A stretch of DNA of 64,000 nucleotides from Lepidurus packardi (taxonomy: Eukaryota > Arthropoda > Branchiopoda > Notostraca > Triopsidae), in contig JAKZAN010000054.1 in assembly GCA_023053545.1 (NCBI GenBank), positions 310,001 to 374,000 on the forward strand. The letters run 5' to 3'. Of this stretch, positions 51,998 to 61,809 are shown one piece after another. Made by a program: the position numbers and the translations under genes. The notes under the pieces are model-generated. The model ran no database searches and was not told where the DNA came from. It saw only the letters and a program-made list of their open reading frames with translations. Numbering within the stretch: the first letter of the stretch is position 1; each line of letters begins with the position of its first letter.

Positions 51998-54470
51998 CTA
52001 CTCCAACACATTGAGTATTTTAGCGCCAATAACAATGCCATCCTCGCGGAAACCATTTTGATAAGAACGAGCATAATCCAGTCGGAATATTTTTAATTTC
52101 CCAAAACCTAACTTATCCAATCCAATTGTGGCTTCGCTATACGGTTTTCGATTGGGTATTGCCAAGGTGTGGAAACCCAAAACTAAGGTGGATTGCAACT
52201 TGTTTAGCAACGGAATTTTATTCATAATATATCCGTTATCATCATGCTCAAAATGAGCTTCAAGATATTGGTCATTTGTGCTTGCTTCATAATAAGGCAA
52301 TAAATTAAAAACATTTAAATAACGGTCTGATTGGCCAACATGGGTTTGATTGCCATTGAAATGTTTATAATCGATGAAGGACATCTCTGCACCATTGAAA
52401 ATTTTCCCTGCCTTGATGTTCATACCCAATACGCCTTTGTTTGCTAAACTTAAATCGTAAATAAATCTCGTTTGCAAATGATCATAATTGTATTTGGCCT
52501 CAGTACCTGCAAATCCTTTTTCATACGACAATACAATTGTCGGAAAATTTTCGTTTCGAATATTAAATTTCCCATCTGGTCGTGTCCAATATTGTTGTCC
52601 AAAATTGATTCTTGTTCCTAGATTTAGCTTGGCCAAATTGTGTGCTTCAAAAAACGGTGTTGTGAAATTTTGAGGATTTATAGGATTATTAGCAGTATAA
52701 CCATTTGTATTTCTAACAATTGAAACATCAGTGTTGTTGAACAATTCTTGTCGTCTGGCATATTCTAATCCAACCGTCATAAACAAACCATTTGAAATTT
52801 CTTCTTGAAAAGTCGCTTTTGGCAAACGTCTTATCATATAATTTCATATAGTTTTTTTTGAAAAATGTTGTGGCAGCACTATTTAGCGTACGACTAATAG
52901 GATTATTGCTGTTAAACTGTTCTGCGCTATTTCCCCCAACAAAGGAGAATGTTCTGTTACTTGTGTTGTTGAATTTTTTGGTAAAATATCCTGTCGCTCT
53001 AAAGCGGTCTTCAGCAAAACCATATTCGCCGGTTGTGCCAATTGTCATAAATGTGCGATCCTCATTTCTTTTGTTGTATGAGAACCCTGTTTTTACAGCA
53101 TAACCTTGCACAGTGTTGAAGCTTATGGAAGTAGCAACTCCGCTATAATTGTAAGTTTCGCGTGCGTATGAATTTTGGTGCGTGTAGCCAGTCACTAGAT
53201 CTAATAATCGAAATTTATTTCGTTTCGCATCAATTGAATCTTTGTAGACTTTCGACTCTCTTTTTTCTTGAATCTTCCCCTTTTTTGCATAGTCTGTAAC
53301 TTCTTCTGAAGTTAAAGGGATAGGTCGAAATGTGTTCCAATAGTCTTCCGTTTTCTTATTGGCATCTTTTTCAATTGATAAAACCTCGTTCGTAAAAGTT
53401 TTCTTCGCGAATTTTTCAGGGAATTCTAGATTTGTATATACATAGGTAAAACGACCATTTACATTAATGCCAAAAATCCCAAATTCGAAGTCGAGTACTT
53501 GCGTGTTTTTCACCCATAATTTGCTTTCTTTATGATAGCTATAATTTTGTTTGAGTCGCAACTGTTTCGCAATGGGTTGCTGAATTTGGTTTCCGTTGAT
53601 GCTGAGGTCGACAGCATATACTGCCCATGAATCTTCAACAATATAGATGTAACCTGACATTGCAGGCTCTGTTTCTCGTCTGGGTATAACTTTGATTTTA
53701 TTAATCATCTGGTTATTTTGATCGAAAAAAGTTCCTTCTAGTTTATACCGATAATAAGTGAACGCATTGCTTGCAATCGGGGAAATTACATTTACATTGA
53801 ACGGCAGATAATTTTCATAGAAATCGAAGTTTACGGATGCCGCATTGTTAAAACTGAAGCCTTTTGTCATTGCCACTCACCTTAGAAGCTATTATTACTT
53901 CTTTCATCTTGTCCGGCTTCTGAAATGTAATTCTTGAAACCGTTTCTGATAGATAAATAATGCCACTTCTAGTCGAATCAATCGATTCATCAAACATATC
54001 TAATTTTTGACCCATTATTGTTTTTGGCAATTCTTTTACTCTAAAAATTCCACGTGAGTAAAAATCTGCTTGATAACGTGCGGTTTTTTCTGAATTTTCA
54101 GCTCTGCTGGCAATCGCATTTCTAATAATAAGGTCAGCGCGGTTAACTTTTGTGTCTATCACAACGCCAGCAAGGAAATGTTTTCTTCGTCTAGTTTTAC
54201 GTTCAATATATGCGGAAATTTATCAATGTCGGCTGGTATCCGCTTGGTCTTAAATCCGAGATATTGAAAAACAACAACATACTTTCCAGGCTCCTTCACG
54301 TTTATGTCGAAATGCCCGTTTTCGTTAGACGTTGTGCTCCTAAACGTGTTCTCAATATATACATTCACAAAAGGAAGTGGTTTGCCATCTTGCTCAGTAA
54401 CAGTTCCGCGAATTTGGGCTTGTACTGATAAAGAAATCGTTAGTAATAGCGCAAGAAAGCATTTTTTCAT
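51998..54470 (-). pseudogene. DUF5686/carboxypeptidase-regulatory-like outer membrane protein, three frameshifts
   Basis: About 820 aa when joined. Signal peptide (CFLALLLTISLSVQAQ), then a carboxypeptidase-regulatory-like domain (IRGTVTEQDGKPLPFVNVYI, STTSNENGHFDINV), a middle region (VNRADLIIRNAIASR) and a C-terminal TonB-like barrel (FARSYQ-type strands, ending VIGAKILNVLE). Breaks: a missing base near 54174, an extra base at TTTT 53862-53865 and an extra base at TTTT 52817-52820. Each join gives a normal family sequence (SKVSGNDKGFSFNN, KTFAKATFQEEISNG). Probably intact in the cell if these are indel errors. Function unknown. Confidence 0.8.
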
Positions 54471-54484
54471 ATATTTTAAATTTA

Positions 54485-54901
54485 CTATTTTATAACGGCG
54501 TGCAAAGCAATCTCGTAACTCCGGATGCCAAATCCAACAACAACTCCTGCGGCATGTGGTGCTATATAGGATTTATGCCTAAATTCTTCCCGTGAAAATG
54601 TATTGGAAATGTGGACTTCAATTACTTCTGTTTCAATCGCTCTCACTGCATCGCCTATGCCAACTGAGGTATGCGTATAAGCAGCTGCGTTCAAGAGTAT
54701 AGCGTCATATTCTTGGTCAGCTTTCTGGATTGCATCGATAAGTTCGCCTTCGATGTTACTTTGAAAATATCCAATTGAAATTGATTTGAATTTTGATTTG
54801 AGTACGTCTAAATAATCTTCAAACGATTGTGTTCCATAAACTAAGGGTTCACGCGTTCCCAAAAGGTTTAAATTTGGCCCGTTAATGATGATTACTTTCA
54901 T
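54485..54901 (-). CDS. aroQ: 3-dehydroquinate dehydratase, type II
   Basis: A 138-aa flavodoxin-like shikimate-pathway enzyme. Seen: IINGPNLNLLGTREPLVYG with the catalytic Tyr loop, FQSNIEGELIDAIQ, LLNAAAYTHTSVGIGDAV and EVHISNTFSREEFRHKSY. Length and motifs are normal for the dodecameric type II form. It provides chorismate precursor and so also supports the trp pathway in this window. Confidence 0.95.
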   Translation of the reverse strand: MKVIIINGPNLNLLGTREPLVYGTQSFEDYLDVLKSKFKSISIGYFQSNIEGELIDAIQKADQEYDAILLNAAAYTHTSVGIGDAVRAIETEVIEVHISNTFSREEFRHKSYIAPHAAGVVVGFGIRSYEIALHAVIK

Positions 54902-54941
54902 TCGCTTTTTTTGTAAAAATAAGTAAATACTTTACATATAG

Positions 54942-54970
54942 CTAAAAAAAAACCACCCAGATTGGATGGC
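54942..54970 (-). terminator. Terminator after the 54991-55524 barrel gene
   Basis: On the minus strand CCATCC-AATCT-GGGTGG (one U-G pair) followed by T9. Confidence 0.7.
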
Positions 54971-54990
54971 TTTGTGATCGGGTTTTAAAT

Positions 54991-55524
54991 CTATAAAAAC
55001 ATATAGCCTACAGAAATTTGCAGCATTGTGTTTTTTACTTCGGCAGTTTTGGACGCCTCTGTCAATCCCCAGGTATAGCGCGCTTGCCCGAACAAACTTT
55101 TGGTTAAGTGCAAACTCACACCGGTAGATACAGCAAACTCAAATGTTTCATTTTTAAATGATTCACGTGCTTCCTTCGCCAAAAAGGAAAATTGTGGACC
55201 TACATCGACACTAAGTACACGTGGCAGAACATAAATCTTAGCAAGAACAGGGACAGAAACATAATCAAAGTTAACATTGCCTAGATTGCTGTCAGCGCCT
55301 TGTGCCGTATAGAATAGTTCCGGCTGGATTGAAAATTTTGACGTGATTCCCAATTCAGCAATTGCGCCAATATGAAATCCGGTTCTCGAATCATAATTCA
55401 CGCCACTCACTCCGCCACTAAAATTTGAAAAATTTGGTCCGAGTTTAATACCTGCTCTGAACATTTGCGCTTTACTTGTTGCGACTGCTCCAATGATGAA
55501 CAGCGCCAGAAATAGATTTTTCAT
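54991..55524 (-). CDS. PorT-type outer membrane beta-barrel protein
   Basis: 177 aa from ATG 55524 (signal MKNLFLALFIIGAVATSKAQ); an upstream in-frame ATG at 55548 is less likely. Barrel motifs of the OMP_b-brl_2 family: GIKLGPNFSNFSGGVSGV, FHIGAIAELGI, IQPELFYTAQGADS and the C-terminal LQISVGYMFL. One of five related small barrels between 54.9 and 58.5 kb. Confidence 0.85.
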   Translation of the reverse strand: MKNLFLALFIIGAVATSKAQMFRAGIKLGPNFSNFSGGVSGVNYDSRTGFHIGAIAELGITSKFSIQPELFYTAQGADSNLGNVNFDYVSVPVLAKIYVLPRVLSVDVGPQFSFLAKEARESFKNETFEFAVSTGVSLHLTKSLFGQARYTWGLTEASKTAEVKNTMLQISVGYMFL

Positions 55525-55789
55525 AGTTCGGTTTTTAAAAAATTGCAAATTAAAGTTACATATTATATGGTTGGACGGCGAGAACGGGTGAAATTTTTAG
55601 TTTTTTTTTAGCAATATCATATTGATTCTTAAGCTTTTTAGTAAAAGAACTGTAGTCGATTGGCGCTGAAAACTACCTTCAGTTTTGTTAAATAGTTAAT
55701 AAAATTGTTAATAAGTACGTTTTGTGTAGGTATTAACCGACTCTCAATAAAGATAGATTTGAGTATTACAAACTTTAAAACAAATAACT

Positions 55790-56326
55790 ATGAAAAAATT
55801 AATTTTATCTGTAGCCGCATTATTCGCTTTCGGATTTGCAAACGCACAAGAAGGACAAACTTCAAAAGGAAAATGGTTAGTAGAAGCTAACACTGGTTTT
55901 GGTGCTGTTACAGGTGCTAACACAGGATTTTATTATTCATCACAAGGCGATTTCAGTTCAATGGGTCTTGGTGCTGAAGCTGGTTACTTTGTAATGGATA
56001 ATTTGGCAGTTAAAGTTGGTTTGGGTTACAACTCATTTGATAATGGTGTAGATTCTGAATCTGGAATTGCTTTTAAAGTTGGTGCTAAGTACTATTTAAT
56101 GAGCAAATTCCCATTACAAGTTGATTATTCTACAGGTAGCGGTGATTTGTATAAAAGTTATTCTGATGAAACTCCTGCATACCTAGGTTTACAAGCAGGT
56201 TACGCATGGTTTGTTGCACCTAACGTTTCTATCGAGCCAGGACTTCGTTACAACATGACTATGAATGATAAATATACTGACGAAAATGTTCTGCAGTTTA
56301 ATATTGGATTTGCATTGCACTTCTAG
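55790..56326 (+). CDS. Small outer membrane beta-barrel (OmpW/OmpX-like)
   Basis: A 178-aa protein with signal peptide (LSVAALFAFGFANAQ). Seen: WLVEANTGFGAVTGANTGFY, YFVMDNLAVKVGLGYNS, FPLQVDYSTGSGD and a C-terminal FNIGFALHF. It differs from the neighbouring PorT-type barrels in its strand pattern. Strong codon regularity suggests high expression. Role unknown. Confidence 0.8.
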   Translation: MKKLILSVAALFAFGFANAQEGQTSKGKWLVEANTGFGAVTGANTGFYYSSQGDFSSMGLGAEAGYFVMDNLAVKVGLGYNSFDNGVDSESGIAFKVGAKYYLMSKFPLQVDYSTGSGDLYKSYSDETPAYLGLQAGYAWFVAPNVSIEPGLRYNMTMNDKYTDENVLQFNIGFALHF

Positions 56327-56343
56327 TCTTAAGACCTTCCGTG

Positions 56344-56372
56344 AAAAGCCTCCCCAAGTGGAGGCTTTTTTT
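56344..56372 (+). terminator. Terminator after the 55790-56326 barrel gene
   Basis: AAGCCTCC / GGAGGCTT stem with a short loop followed by T7. Confidence 0.8.
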
Positions 56373-56465
56373 ATGGCTTTAATTGTGTAACATTTTAAGG
56401 CTTACTGATAAATGTGAGAATTAGATAGGAGTTAACTTTACACAACTAACTGTTATTTAATTTAT

Positions 56466-57026
56466 ATGAAAAAGCTCATTTTATCTGTCGCGTCACTATT
56501 CATGTTTTCGGCTGCTTCTGCGCAGTCTGATGCTGTAAAATTTGGTATCAAAGGCGGGGTCAATTTTTCCAATTTTGAGGGCGATTCTGCGCCTGGCGTT
56601 TCTTGGGAATCAAGAACAGGGTTTTTTGTAGGTGCTTTGGTAGACCTGCCCATATCTGGCAATTTCCACTTGCAGCCCGAAATTTTATATTCTTCCGAGG
56701 GAGCAGACTTAAAATCCCCGCTAGGCTCGTCAGACTTTAGTGTCAGCAGTATTCGTGTTCCCGTGATGTTTAAATATTATATCATGCAAGGATTATCGCT
56801 ACAAGCAGGTCCGCAAGTTGCCTTTAAGATTTCTACTAAAGAAGATATCGCAGATGAGTCCATCAAATCAGTCGATTTTGGAATCGGCGCAGGTGCTGGT
56901 TTTGAAACTGCAATTGGGCTCATGTTTGATGTAAGGTATAATCTCGGAGTGTCCAATTTAAGTGAAAATAACAATATAGATCTTAAAAGCCAAGTAATAC
57001 AATTGGGAGTAGGGTATAGATTCTAG
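56466..57026 (+). CDS. PorT-type outer membrane beta-barrel protein
   Basis: A 186-aa protein with signal peptide (LSVASLFMFSAASAQ). Barrel motifs FGIKGGVNFSNFEGDSAPG, WESRTGFFVGALVDLPI, LQPEILYSSEGAD, LQAGPQVAFKISTKEDI and a C-terminal LGVGYRF. Closely related to the 57280 protein in the same order of motifs. Confidence 0.85.
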   Translation: MKKLILSVASLFMFSAASAQSDAVKFGIKGGVNFSNFEGDSAPGVSWESRTGFFVGALVDLPISGNFHLQPEILYSSEGADLKSPLGSSDFSVSSIRVPVMFKYYIMQGLSLQAGPQVAFKISTKEDIADESIKSVDFGIGAGAGFETAIGLMFDVRYNLGVSNLSENNNIDLKSQVIQLGVGYRF

Positions 57027-57145
57027 TCTGCGCAATAAAATTCAATTTTCTCTGTCGGGAGAGGTTGTCTAACGTGTTGGTTTATAGCTTGGTGTGAACC
57101 AAAAGCAAGTTGCAAAACGATAAATTTACAATAAACTTAAAGCAG

Positions 57146-57172
57146 CTCTTTCCTCGGAAAGGGTTTTTTTTT
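57146..57172 (+). terminator. Terminator after the 56466-57026 barrel gene
   Basis: CTCTTTC / GAAAGGG stem followed by T9. Confidence 0.65.
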
Positions 57173-57279
57173 GTTCAGAATCTTCCTGATAACTGTATAA
57201 TATTTAAGTTAATTTATGTAAGGTTTCAGACCGCCACGGTTTGCATCTTTGTTCTAATTAACATAAAAACTTATTTATT

Positions 57280-57804
57280 ATGAAAAAAGTAATTTTAGCA
57301 ATCGCATTCGTCTTTTCGTTCGCGACAATGCAAGCGCAAAAAGAAGTTGTATTTGGAATTAAAGGTGGTGTTCAGTTCACGAATTTTTCTGGCGATGTAG
57401 TAGACAGTAATAGTAATACTGGTTTTTACATTGGTGGTTTAGTGGATTTTCACATTACTCCGAAATTTCACATCCAACCAGAGCTTCTGTATTCAGCCGA
57501 AGGAAATGAAGATGGGGGAATAAATTACATTAGAATTCCTGTTATGGCAAAAATCTACATGTCACCAGCTTTCACATTGCAAGTAGGTCCACAAGTAGCT
57601 TTTAAAGCTTCTGCTGAAGATGATTTTACAGATTCTGTAACTAAATCAACAGATTTTAGTTTAGGATTTGGTCTTGGGTATGAGATGCCAACCGGATTCA
57701 TGGTCGATGCTAGGTATAATCTAGGTCTTGCCAACATTAGCGATGTTCCAGGTGCTGATTTCAAAAATACAGGTTTTATGGTCGGAATTGGATATCGATT
57801 CTAG
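57280..57804 (+). CDS. PorT-type outer membrane beta-barrel protein
   Basis: A 174-aa protein with signal peptide (VILAIAFVFSFATMQAQ). Seen: FGIKGGVQFTNFSGDVVDS, FYIGGLVDFHITPKFHIQPE, LQVGPQVAFKASAEDDFTD and C-terminal MVGIGYRF. A paralogue of the 56466 protein (shared HIQPELLYSAEG and VDARYNLG). Confidence 0.85.
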   Translation: MKKVILAIAFVFSFATMQAQKEVVFGIKGGVQFTNFSGDVVDSNSNTGFYIGGLVDFHITPKFHIQPELLYSAEGNEDGGINYIRIPVMAKIYMSPAFTLQVGPQVAFKASAEDDFTDSVTKSTDFSLGFGLGYEMPTGFMVDARYNLGLANISDVPGADFKNTGFMVGIGYRF

Positions 57805-57822
57805 TAGATTCAGAAACACAAT

Positions 57823-57857
57823 AAAAAAGCCTGCAATTAGATTGCAGGCTTTTTTTG
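57823..57857. terminator. Bidirectional terminator between two barrel genes
   Basis: AGCCTGCAA / TTGCAGGCT stem with A-run on one side and T-run on the other, between convergent genes. Confidence 0.85.
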
Positions 57858-57877
57858 TTTTACTCAAAAAATAACAC

Positions 57878-58489
57878 TTAGAACTTATAACCAAGTCCTA
57901 TTGAAAATACAGTATTATTGCCATCTACGTTCTTCACAACGTCGGTTAATCCATACGTATACCGCCCGGTTGCAAATAATCCCATTTCAGTTTGGAAACT
58001 TAAACCTCCAGCAAGTGCAAAATCGAAAGCTTCAGCTTCATCTAAATTCGTATCACCGGCATTCGCAGTTGGATTGGTGTCAATCTCCTCATTGATTTTA
58101 AATCCAAATTGAGGACCAACTTCTATTGCCAATCCTTTCGCAACATAGATTTTGGCCAAGATAGGTACATTCACATAATCCAATTGATACTCGATGTGCT
58201 CGTTTGAAAGCAGGCCTTTTCTATCATACGCAAATCCCTGACCTGAATAAAGCGCTTCTGCTTGCACCGAAAACATTTCAGTGACTGGAACTTCCATTAG
58301 CAATCCTGCGTGGAAACTCGTTCTGGAGTCGGGGCCATTAAAATCAGATCCGGAGATGTTCGAAAAGTTTACACCACCTTTCACTCCAAAGCTTACTGCT
58401 CTGGAAATTGTGTTGTCTGCTTCCTGAGCTGATGCGGCAAATGCCACCGATAATAGTAACGCTGTAAATAAACTTGTGCTACGTCTCAT
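57878..58489 (-). CDS. PorT-type outer membrane beta-barrel protein
   Basis: A 203-aa protein with signal peptide (LFTALLLSVAFAASAQ). Seen: FGVKGGVNFSNISGSDF, SFHAGLLMEVPV, VQAEALYSGQGFAYD, AKIYVAKGLAIEVGPQFGFK and C-terminal FSIGLGYKF. The fifth related barrel, in reverse orientation to its neighbours. Confidence 0.85.
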   Translation of the reverse strand: MRRSTSLFTALLLSVAFAASAQEADNTISRAVSFGVKGGVNFSNISGSDFNGPDSRTSFHAGLLMEVPVTEMFSVQAEALYSGQGFAYDRKGLLSNEHIEYQLDYVNVPILAKIYVAKGLAIEVGPQFGFKINEEIDTNPTANAGDTNLDEAEAFDFALAGGLSFQTEMGLFATGRYTYGLTDVVKNVDGNNTVFSIGLGYKF

Positions 58490-58769
58490 AATTTCTAATT
58501 TTAAATATAGTTAGTGATTCAAAGTTAGATTTAATTAGGGGCCTAAAGATTTAAAAATTCCTCAATTCACAGGTTTTTAACGCTATTTATCGGTATAAAC
58601 AACATGCATTCTAACCGGATTTTTCTATAATTAGTTGACTTTTTATTGGGGAATTAATTGTAATTTTATAAATACCAGATGCATCATTTTTCTATCAGCA
58701 GTTGGTGTTGAACATTTTAGTAGAATTATAGCAAAGAGGACGATTCTGAATAACCATTATAAAATATAA

Positions 58770-58777
58770 TACCTTTG
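58770..58777 (+). promoter_or_regulatory. -7 box directly before xerD
   Basis: TACCTTTG ends three bases before the ATG at 58781, so a transcript starting at the usual distance would be leaderless. No clear -33 box is visible. The rest of the 290-base gap shows no other signal. Confidence 0.5.
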
Positions 58778-58780
58778 CAA

Positions 58781-59680
58781 ATGGACCTTTGGCAAAAAAA
58801 TATTAAGAATTTTCAGAACTTTCTTCGAATTGAACGTGGCTTGTCTGCCAATACAATTACCAATTATACGATGGATATCGACAGATTGTGTAAATATTTG
58901 ACTGAAAATTCTATTCAGGTGTCGCCACTAATCATTTCCGAAGAACAAATTCAAGATTTTATATATGCTGTCTCGTCTGAAGTCAACGCTCGCTCTCAAG
59001 CCCGAATCATTTCAGGATTAAAAAGTTTTTTTTCATGGATTGTTTTTGAAGATTTACGTCCAGATAATCCTATGACTTTGATTGATACGCCAAAAATGGG
59101 CCGCAAACTTCCAGATACTTTATCGGTTAAGGAGATAGACCTTCTGATTGCAGCAATTGCGCTCGATAGGCCAGAAGGGCAAAGAAACAAGGCCATGCTG
59201 GAACTTTTGTACGGATGTGGCTTGCGCGTGTCTGAATTGATAGGCGTCAAGATTTCTGATTTGTTTTTTGATGAAGGCTTTATTAAAATTACAGGGAAAG
59301 GCAATAAACAACGGTTTGTGCCCATCAGCCCGTCCACCATCAAGTTTATAAGAATATACAAGGAGCAAACACGTGTGCATACTACAATTCAACGTGGTTT
59401 CGAGGATACCTTATTCTTAAACCGAAGGGGAAGGGGCTTGACTCGTGCAATGGTTTTTACGATTATTCGCGATCTGGCTGCGGCTATTAATTTAAATAAA
59501 AGGATTAGCCCGCACACTTTTAGACACTCATTTGCAACCCATCTTTTGGAAAACGGAGCTGATTTGCGATCAATTCAATTGATGTTAGGGCATGAATCAA
59601 TCACCACAACAGAGATCTATATTCATTTAGACCGAACACATCTGCGAAAGGCCTTATCTAACTTTCATCCCCGAAAATAA
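58781..59680 (+). CDS. xerD: Tyrosine recombinase XerD
   Basis: A 299-aa recombinase of the chromosome-dimer resolution pathway. The core-binding domain starts LRIERGLSANTITNYTMDI; the catalytic domain has YGCGLRVSELIG (first Arg), KGNKQRFVPI, HTFRHSFATHLLENGADLRS and GHESITTTEIYIHLD with the Tyr. ATG at 58781 is preferred over an in-frame TTG two codons earlier. It stands alone between a barrel gene and rny, as is common in this group; not linked to the element. Confidence 0.94.
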   Translation: MDLWQKNIKNFQNFLRIERGLSANTITNYTMDIDRLCKYLTENSIQVSPLIISEEQIQDFIYAVSSEVNARSQARIISGLKSFFSWIVFEDLRPDNPMTLIDTPKMGRKLPDTLSVKEIDLLIAAIALDRPEGQRNKAMLELLYGCGLRVSELIGVKISDLFFDEGFIKITGKGNKQRFVPISPSTIKFIRIYKEQTRVHTTIQRGFEDTLFLNRRGRGLTRAMVFTIIRDLAAAINLNKRISPHTFRHSFATHLLENGADLRSIQLMLGHESITTTEIYIHLDRTHLRKALSNFHPRK

Positions 59681-59693
59681 TCCATTATAAAAT

Positions 59694-59730
59694 AAAAGCC
59701 TGCTTCTAATTAAAGAAGCAGGCTTTTTTT
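59694..59730. terminator. Bidirectional terminator between xerD and rny
   Basis: AGCCTGCTTC / GAAGCAGGCT stem with A4 before and T-run after, between convergent genes. Confidence 0.85.
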
Positions 59731-59748
59731 TATATAGTAAGACGTGTC

Positions 59749-61311
59749 TTATTTTGCGATGTTAACGGCACGTGTTTCACGAATAACCGTAACTTTTACT
59801 TGACCTGGATAAGTCATTTCGGTTTGAATCTTTTGAGAGATTTCAAATGATAAGCTAGCGGCATTATCATCCGATACTTTCTCGCTTTCAACAATTACAC
59901 GCAATTCGCGACCAGCTTGTATAGCGTAAGCGTTTTTAACGCCATTGAAACCAAATGCAATTTCTTCCAAATCTTTCAATCGTTGGATGTAAGAATCCAA
60001 TACCTGACGTCTGGCGCCTGGTCTTGCCCCAGATATCGCATCACAAACTTGGATAATTGGCGATAACAGCGATTTCATTTCAATTTCATCGTGGTGTGCT
60101 CCAATTGCGTTGCACACTTCTTCTTTTTCCCCGTACTTCTCCGCCCATTGCATTCCAAGTAAGGCGTGTGGTAAGTCACTCTCCGTATCTGGCACCTTAC
60201 CAATATCGTGCAATAATCCAGCTCTTTTCGCAAGCTTAACATTCAGTCCTAATTCTGCTGCCATGATTCCGCAAAGTTTGGAAACTTCTCTGGAGTGTTG
60301 CAATAAATTCTGACCATAAGACGATCGGTATTTCATACGTCCCACAACCTTAATCAGTTCAGGATGCAACCCGTGTATTCCGAGGTCAATAACAGTACGC
60401 TTACCAACTTCGCTAATTTCGTCGTCAATTTGTTTAGCGGTTTTTGCAACAACTTCTTCAATTCTTGCTGGGTGAATTCGGCCATCAGTCACCAATTTAT
60501 GAAGCGCCAAACGCGCAATTTCTCTGCGTACTGGATCAAAACAAGAAAGTATAATCGCTTCTGGCGTGTCATCAACAATTATTTCGACACCAGTTGCAGC
60601 TTCTAAAGCACGAATATTTCGACCTTCACGACCGATAATTCTACCCTTCACGTCATCTGATTCAATATTAAAAACGGAAACGCAATTCTCGACTGCTTCT
60701 TCTGTTCCAACGCGCTGAATAGTATTTATGATAATTTTTTTAGCTTCTTGCTGTGCAGTCAATTTCGCTTCCTCGATGGTGTCCTGAATGTGCGACATCG
60801 CTTTAGTTTTGGCTTCAGCTTTCAGTCCTTCAATTAATTGATCGCGCGCATCTTCTGTAGACAAGCCTGAAATTACTTCAAGTTGTTCCAATTGGCTTTT
60901 GTGCATCTTTTCAACCTCTTGCTGTTTGCGATCTAACACTTCAATTTTAGCGTTATATTCTGCAGTTTTAGCTTCAAAATCGTCATTTATTTTTTTGGCT
61001 TTACCCAATTCAGATGATAGTTGTGACTCTTTATCGCGAATTCTCTTCTCGACCTCATTTACTTTTTTATCGCGCGAAAGAATTACTTGCTCGTGTTCTG
61101 CTTTTAGCTCGATAAATTTCTCTTTTGCTTGCAGAATTTTATCTTTTTTGATGTTTTCCGCTTCTAGATTTGCATCCTTTAAGATAGATGCAGCTTCTTT
61201 TTTCGCGTTTCTGATGAGGTTAGAGACATTGCTTTTTTCAATAATCTTAGCGATTACAAATCCTGCGATAATGCCAATTAATCCGATAACAATTATAGTT
61301 ACAGTGTTCAT
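59749..61311 (-). CDS. rny: Ribonuclease Y
   Basis: A 520-aa membrane-anchored endoribonuclease starting mRNA decay. An N-terminal helix ([16 protein letters not shown]) is followed by a long coiled coil to about residue 200, a KH domain ([19 protein letters not shown]) and an HD domain ([21 protein letters not shown]). Full length. The divergent 6S-like RNA and zapA lie upstream. Confidence 0.96.
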   Translation of the reverse strand: MNTVTIIVIGLIGIIAGFVIAKIIEKSNVSNLIRNAKKEAASILKDANLEAENIKKDKILQAKEKFIELKAEHEQVILSRDKKVNEVEKRIRDKESQLSSELGKAKKINDDFEAKTAEYNAKIEVLDRKQQEVEKMHKSQLEQLEVISGLSTEDARDQLIEGLKAEAKTKAMSHIQDTIEEAKLTAQQEAKKIIINTIQRVGTEEAVENCVSVFNIESDDVKGRIIGREGRNIRALEAATGVEIIVDDTPEAIILSCFDPVRREIARLALHKLVTDGRIHPARIEEVVAKTAKQIDDEISEVGKRTVIDLGIHGLHPELIKVVGRMKYRSSYGQNLLQHSREVSKLCGIMAAELGLNVKLAKRAGLLHDIGKVPDTESDLPHALLGMQWAEKYGEKEEVCNAIGAHHDEIEMKSLLSPIIQVCDAISGARPGARRQVLDSYIQRLKDLEEIAFGFNGVKNAYAIQAGRELRVIVESEKVSDDNAASLSFEISQKIQTEMTYPGQVKVTVIRETRAVNIAK

Positions 61312-61330
61312 ATATATTTAGTTATTAATA

Positions 61331-61491
61331 AAAAAAGCCTACATCAGAAAGAATTGTATAAACTCGGGTTGACAAGTTTTGAGCTAACTCATTGTTCAAG
61401 TTTCTGCGTAAAGCAGCATACTCTAGTAATGATGATTGACCCATTTATAAAATGTTAGTGTTGAGTTTATCAAATTGAACTAATGTAGGCA
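61331..61491 (-). ncRNA. ssrS: 6S-like RNA (6S-Flavo type), candidate
   Basis: Between rny and zapA, a minus-strand transcript of about 160 nt closes with a perfect 8-bp stem GCCTACAT (61490-61483) / ATGTAGGC (61344-61337) followed by a T-run. Inside, ATAAACTC / GAGTTTAT pairs over 8 bp, GGGT / ACCC lies further in, and a CTGC-TTTAC-GCAG hairpin forms the tip. This elongated rod with a central open region is the shape of 6S RNA, which mimics an open promoter and sequesters sigma-70 RNA polymerase. Position next to zapA is the usual one. Confidence 0.75.
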
Positions 61492-61515
61492 GTATCTTAG
61501 TTTATGTAAAGAACG

Positions 61516-61809
61516 TTATTTGTCGAGATATTGTACCAATAAATCACTCATTTTTTTCAGTCGTTCGGCAGTTTCCGTGCCGTCAATCGCATTGCCCATC
61601 TGCTTTTGTTCTAGTTGCGATGCGAATTGAAGCGCACACATTGCCAGAACATCTTGCTTATCCCGAACGGCATAATTTTGCTCGAATTGCTTAATCATCG
61701 CATCTATCTTTTTTGAAGCGCTTCGCAAGCCTTCTTCCTGCGACATATCCACTGTTAATGGGTATACGCGGTCTGCTATCGATAACTTGATTTTTAGCTT
61801 CTCACTCAT
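61516..61809 (-). CDS. zapA: Cell division protein ZapA
   Basis: 97 aa from the ATG at 61809. Seen: KLKIKLSIADRVYPLTVDM, GLRSASKKIDAMIKQFEQNY and a C-terminal helix suited to coiled-coil tetramerisation (LEQKQMGNAIDGTETAERL). Stabilises FtsZ filaments. The start overlaps the stop of the upstream coiled-coil gene by one base (TAATG). Confidence 0.9.
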   Translation of the reverse strand: MSEKLKIKLSIADRVYPLTVDMSQEEGLRSASKKIDAMIKQFEQNYAVRDKQDVLAMCALQFASQLEQKQMGNAIDGTETAERLKKMSDLLVQYLDK

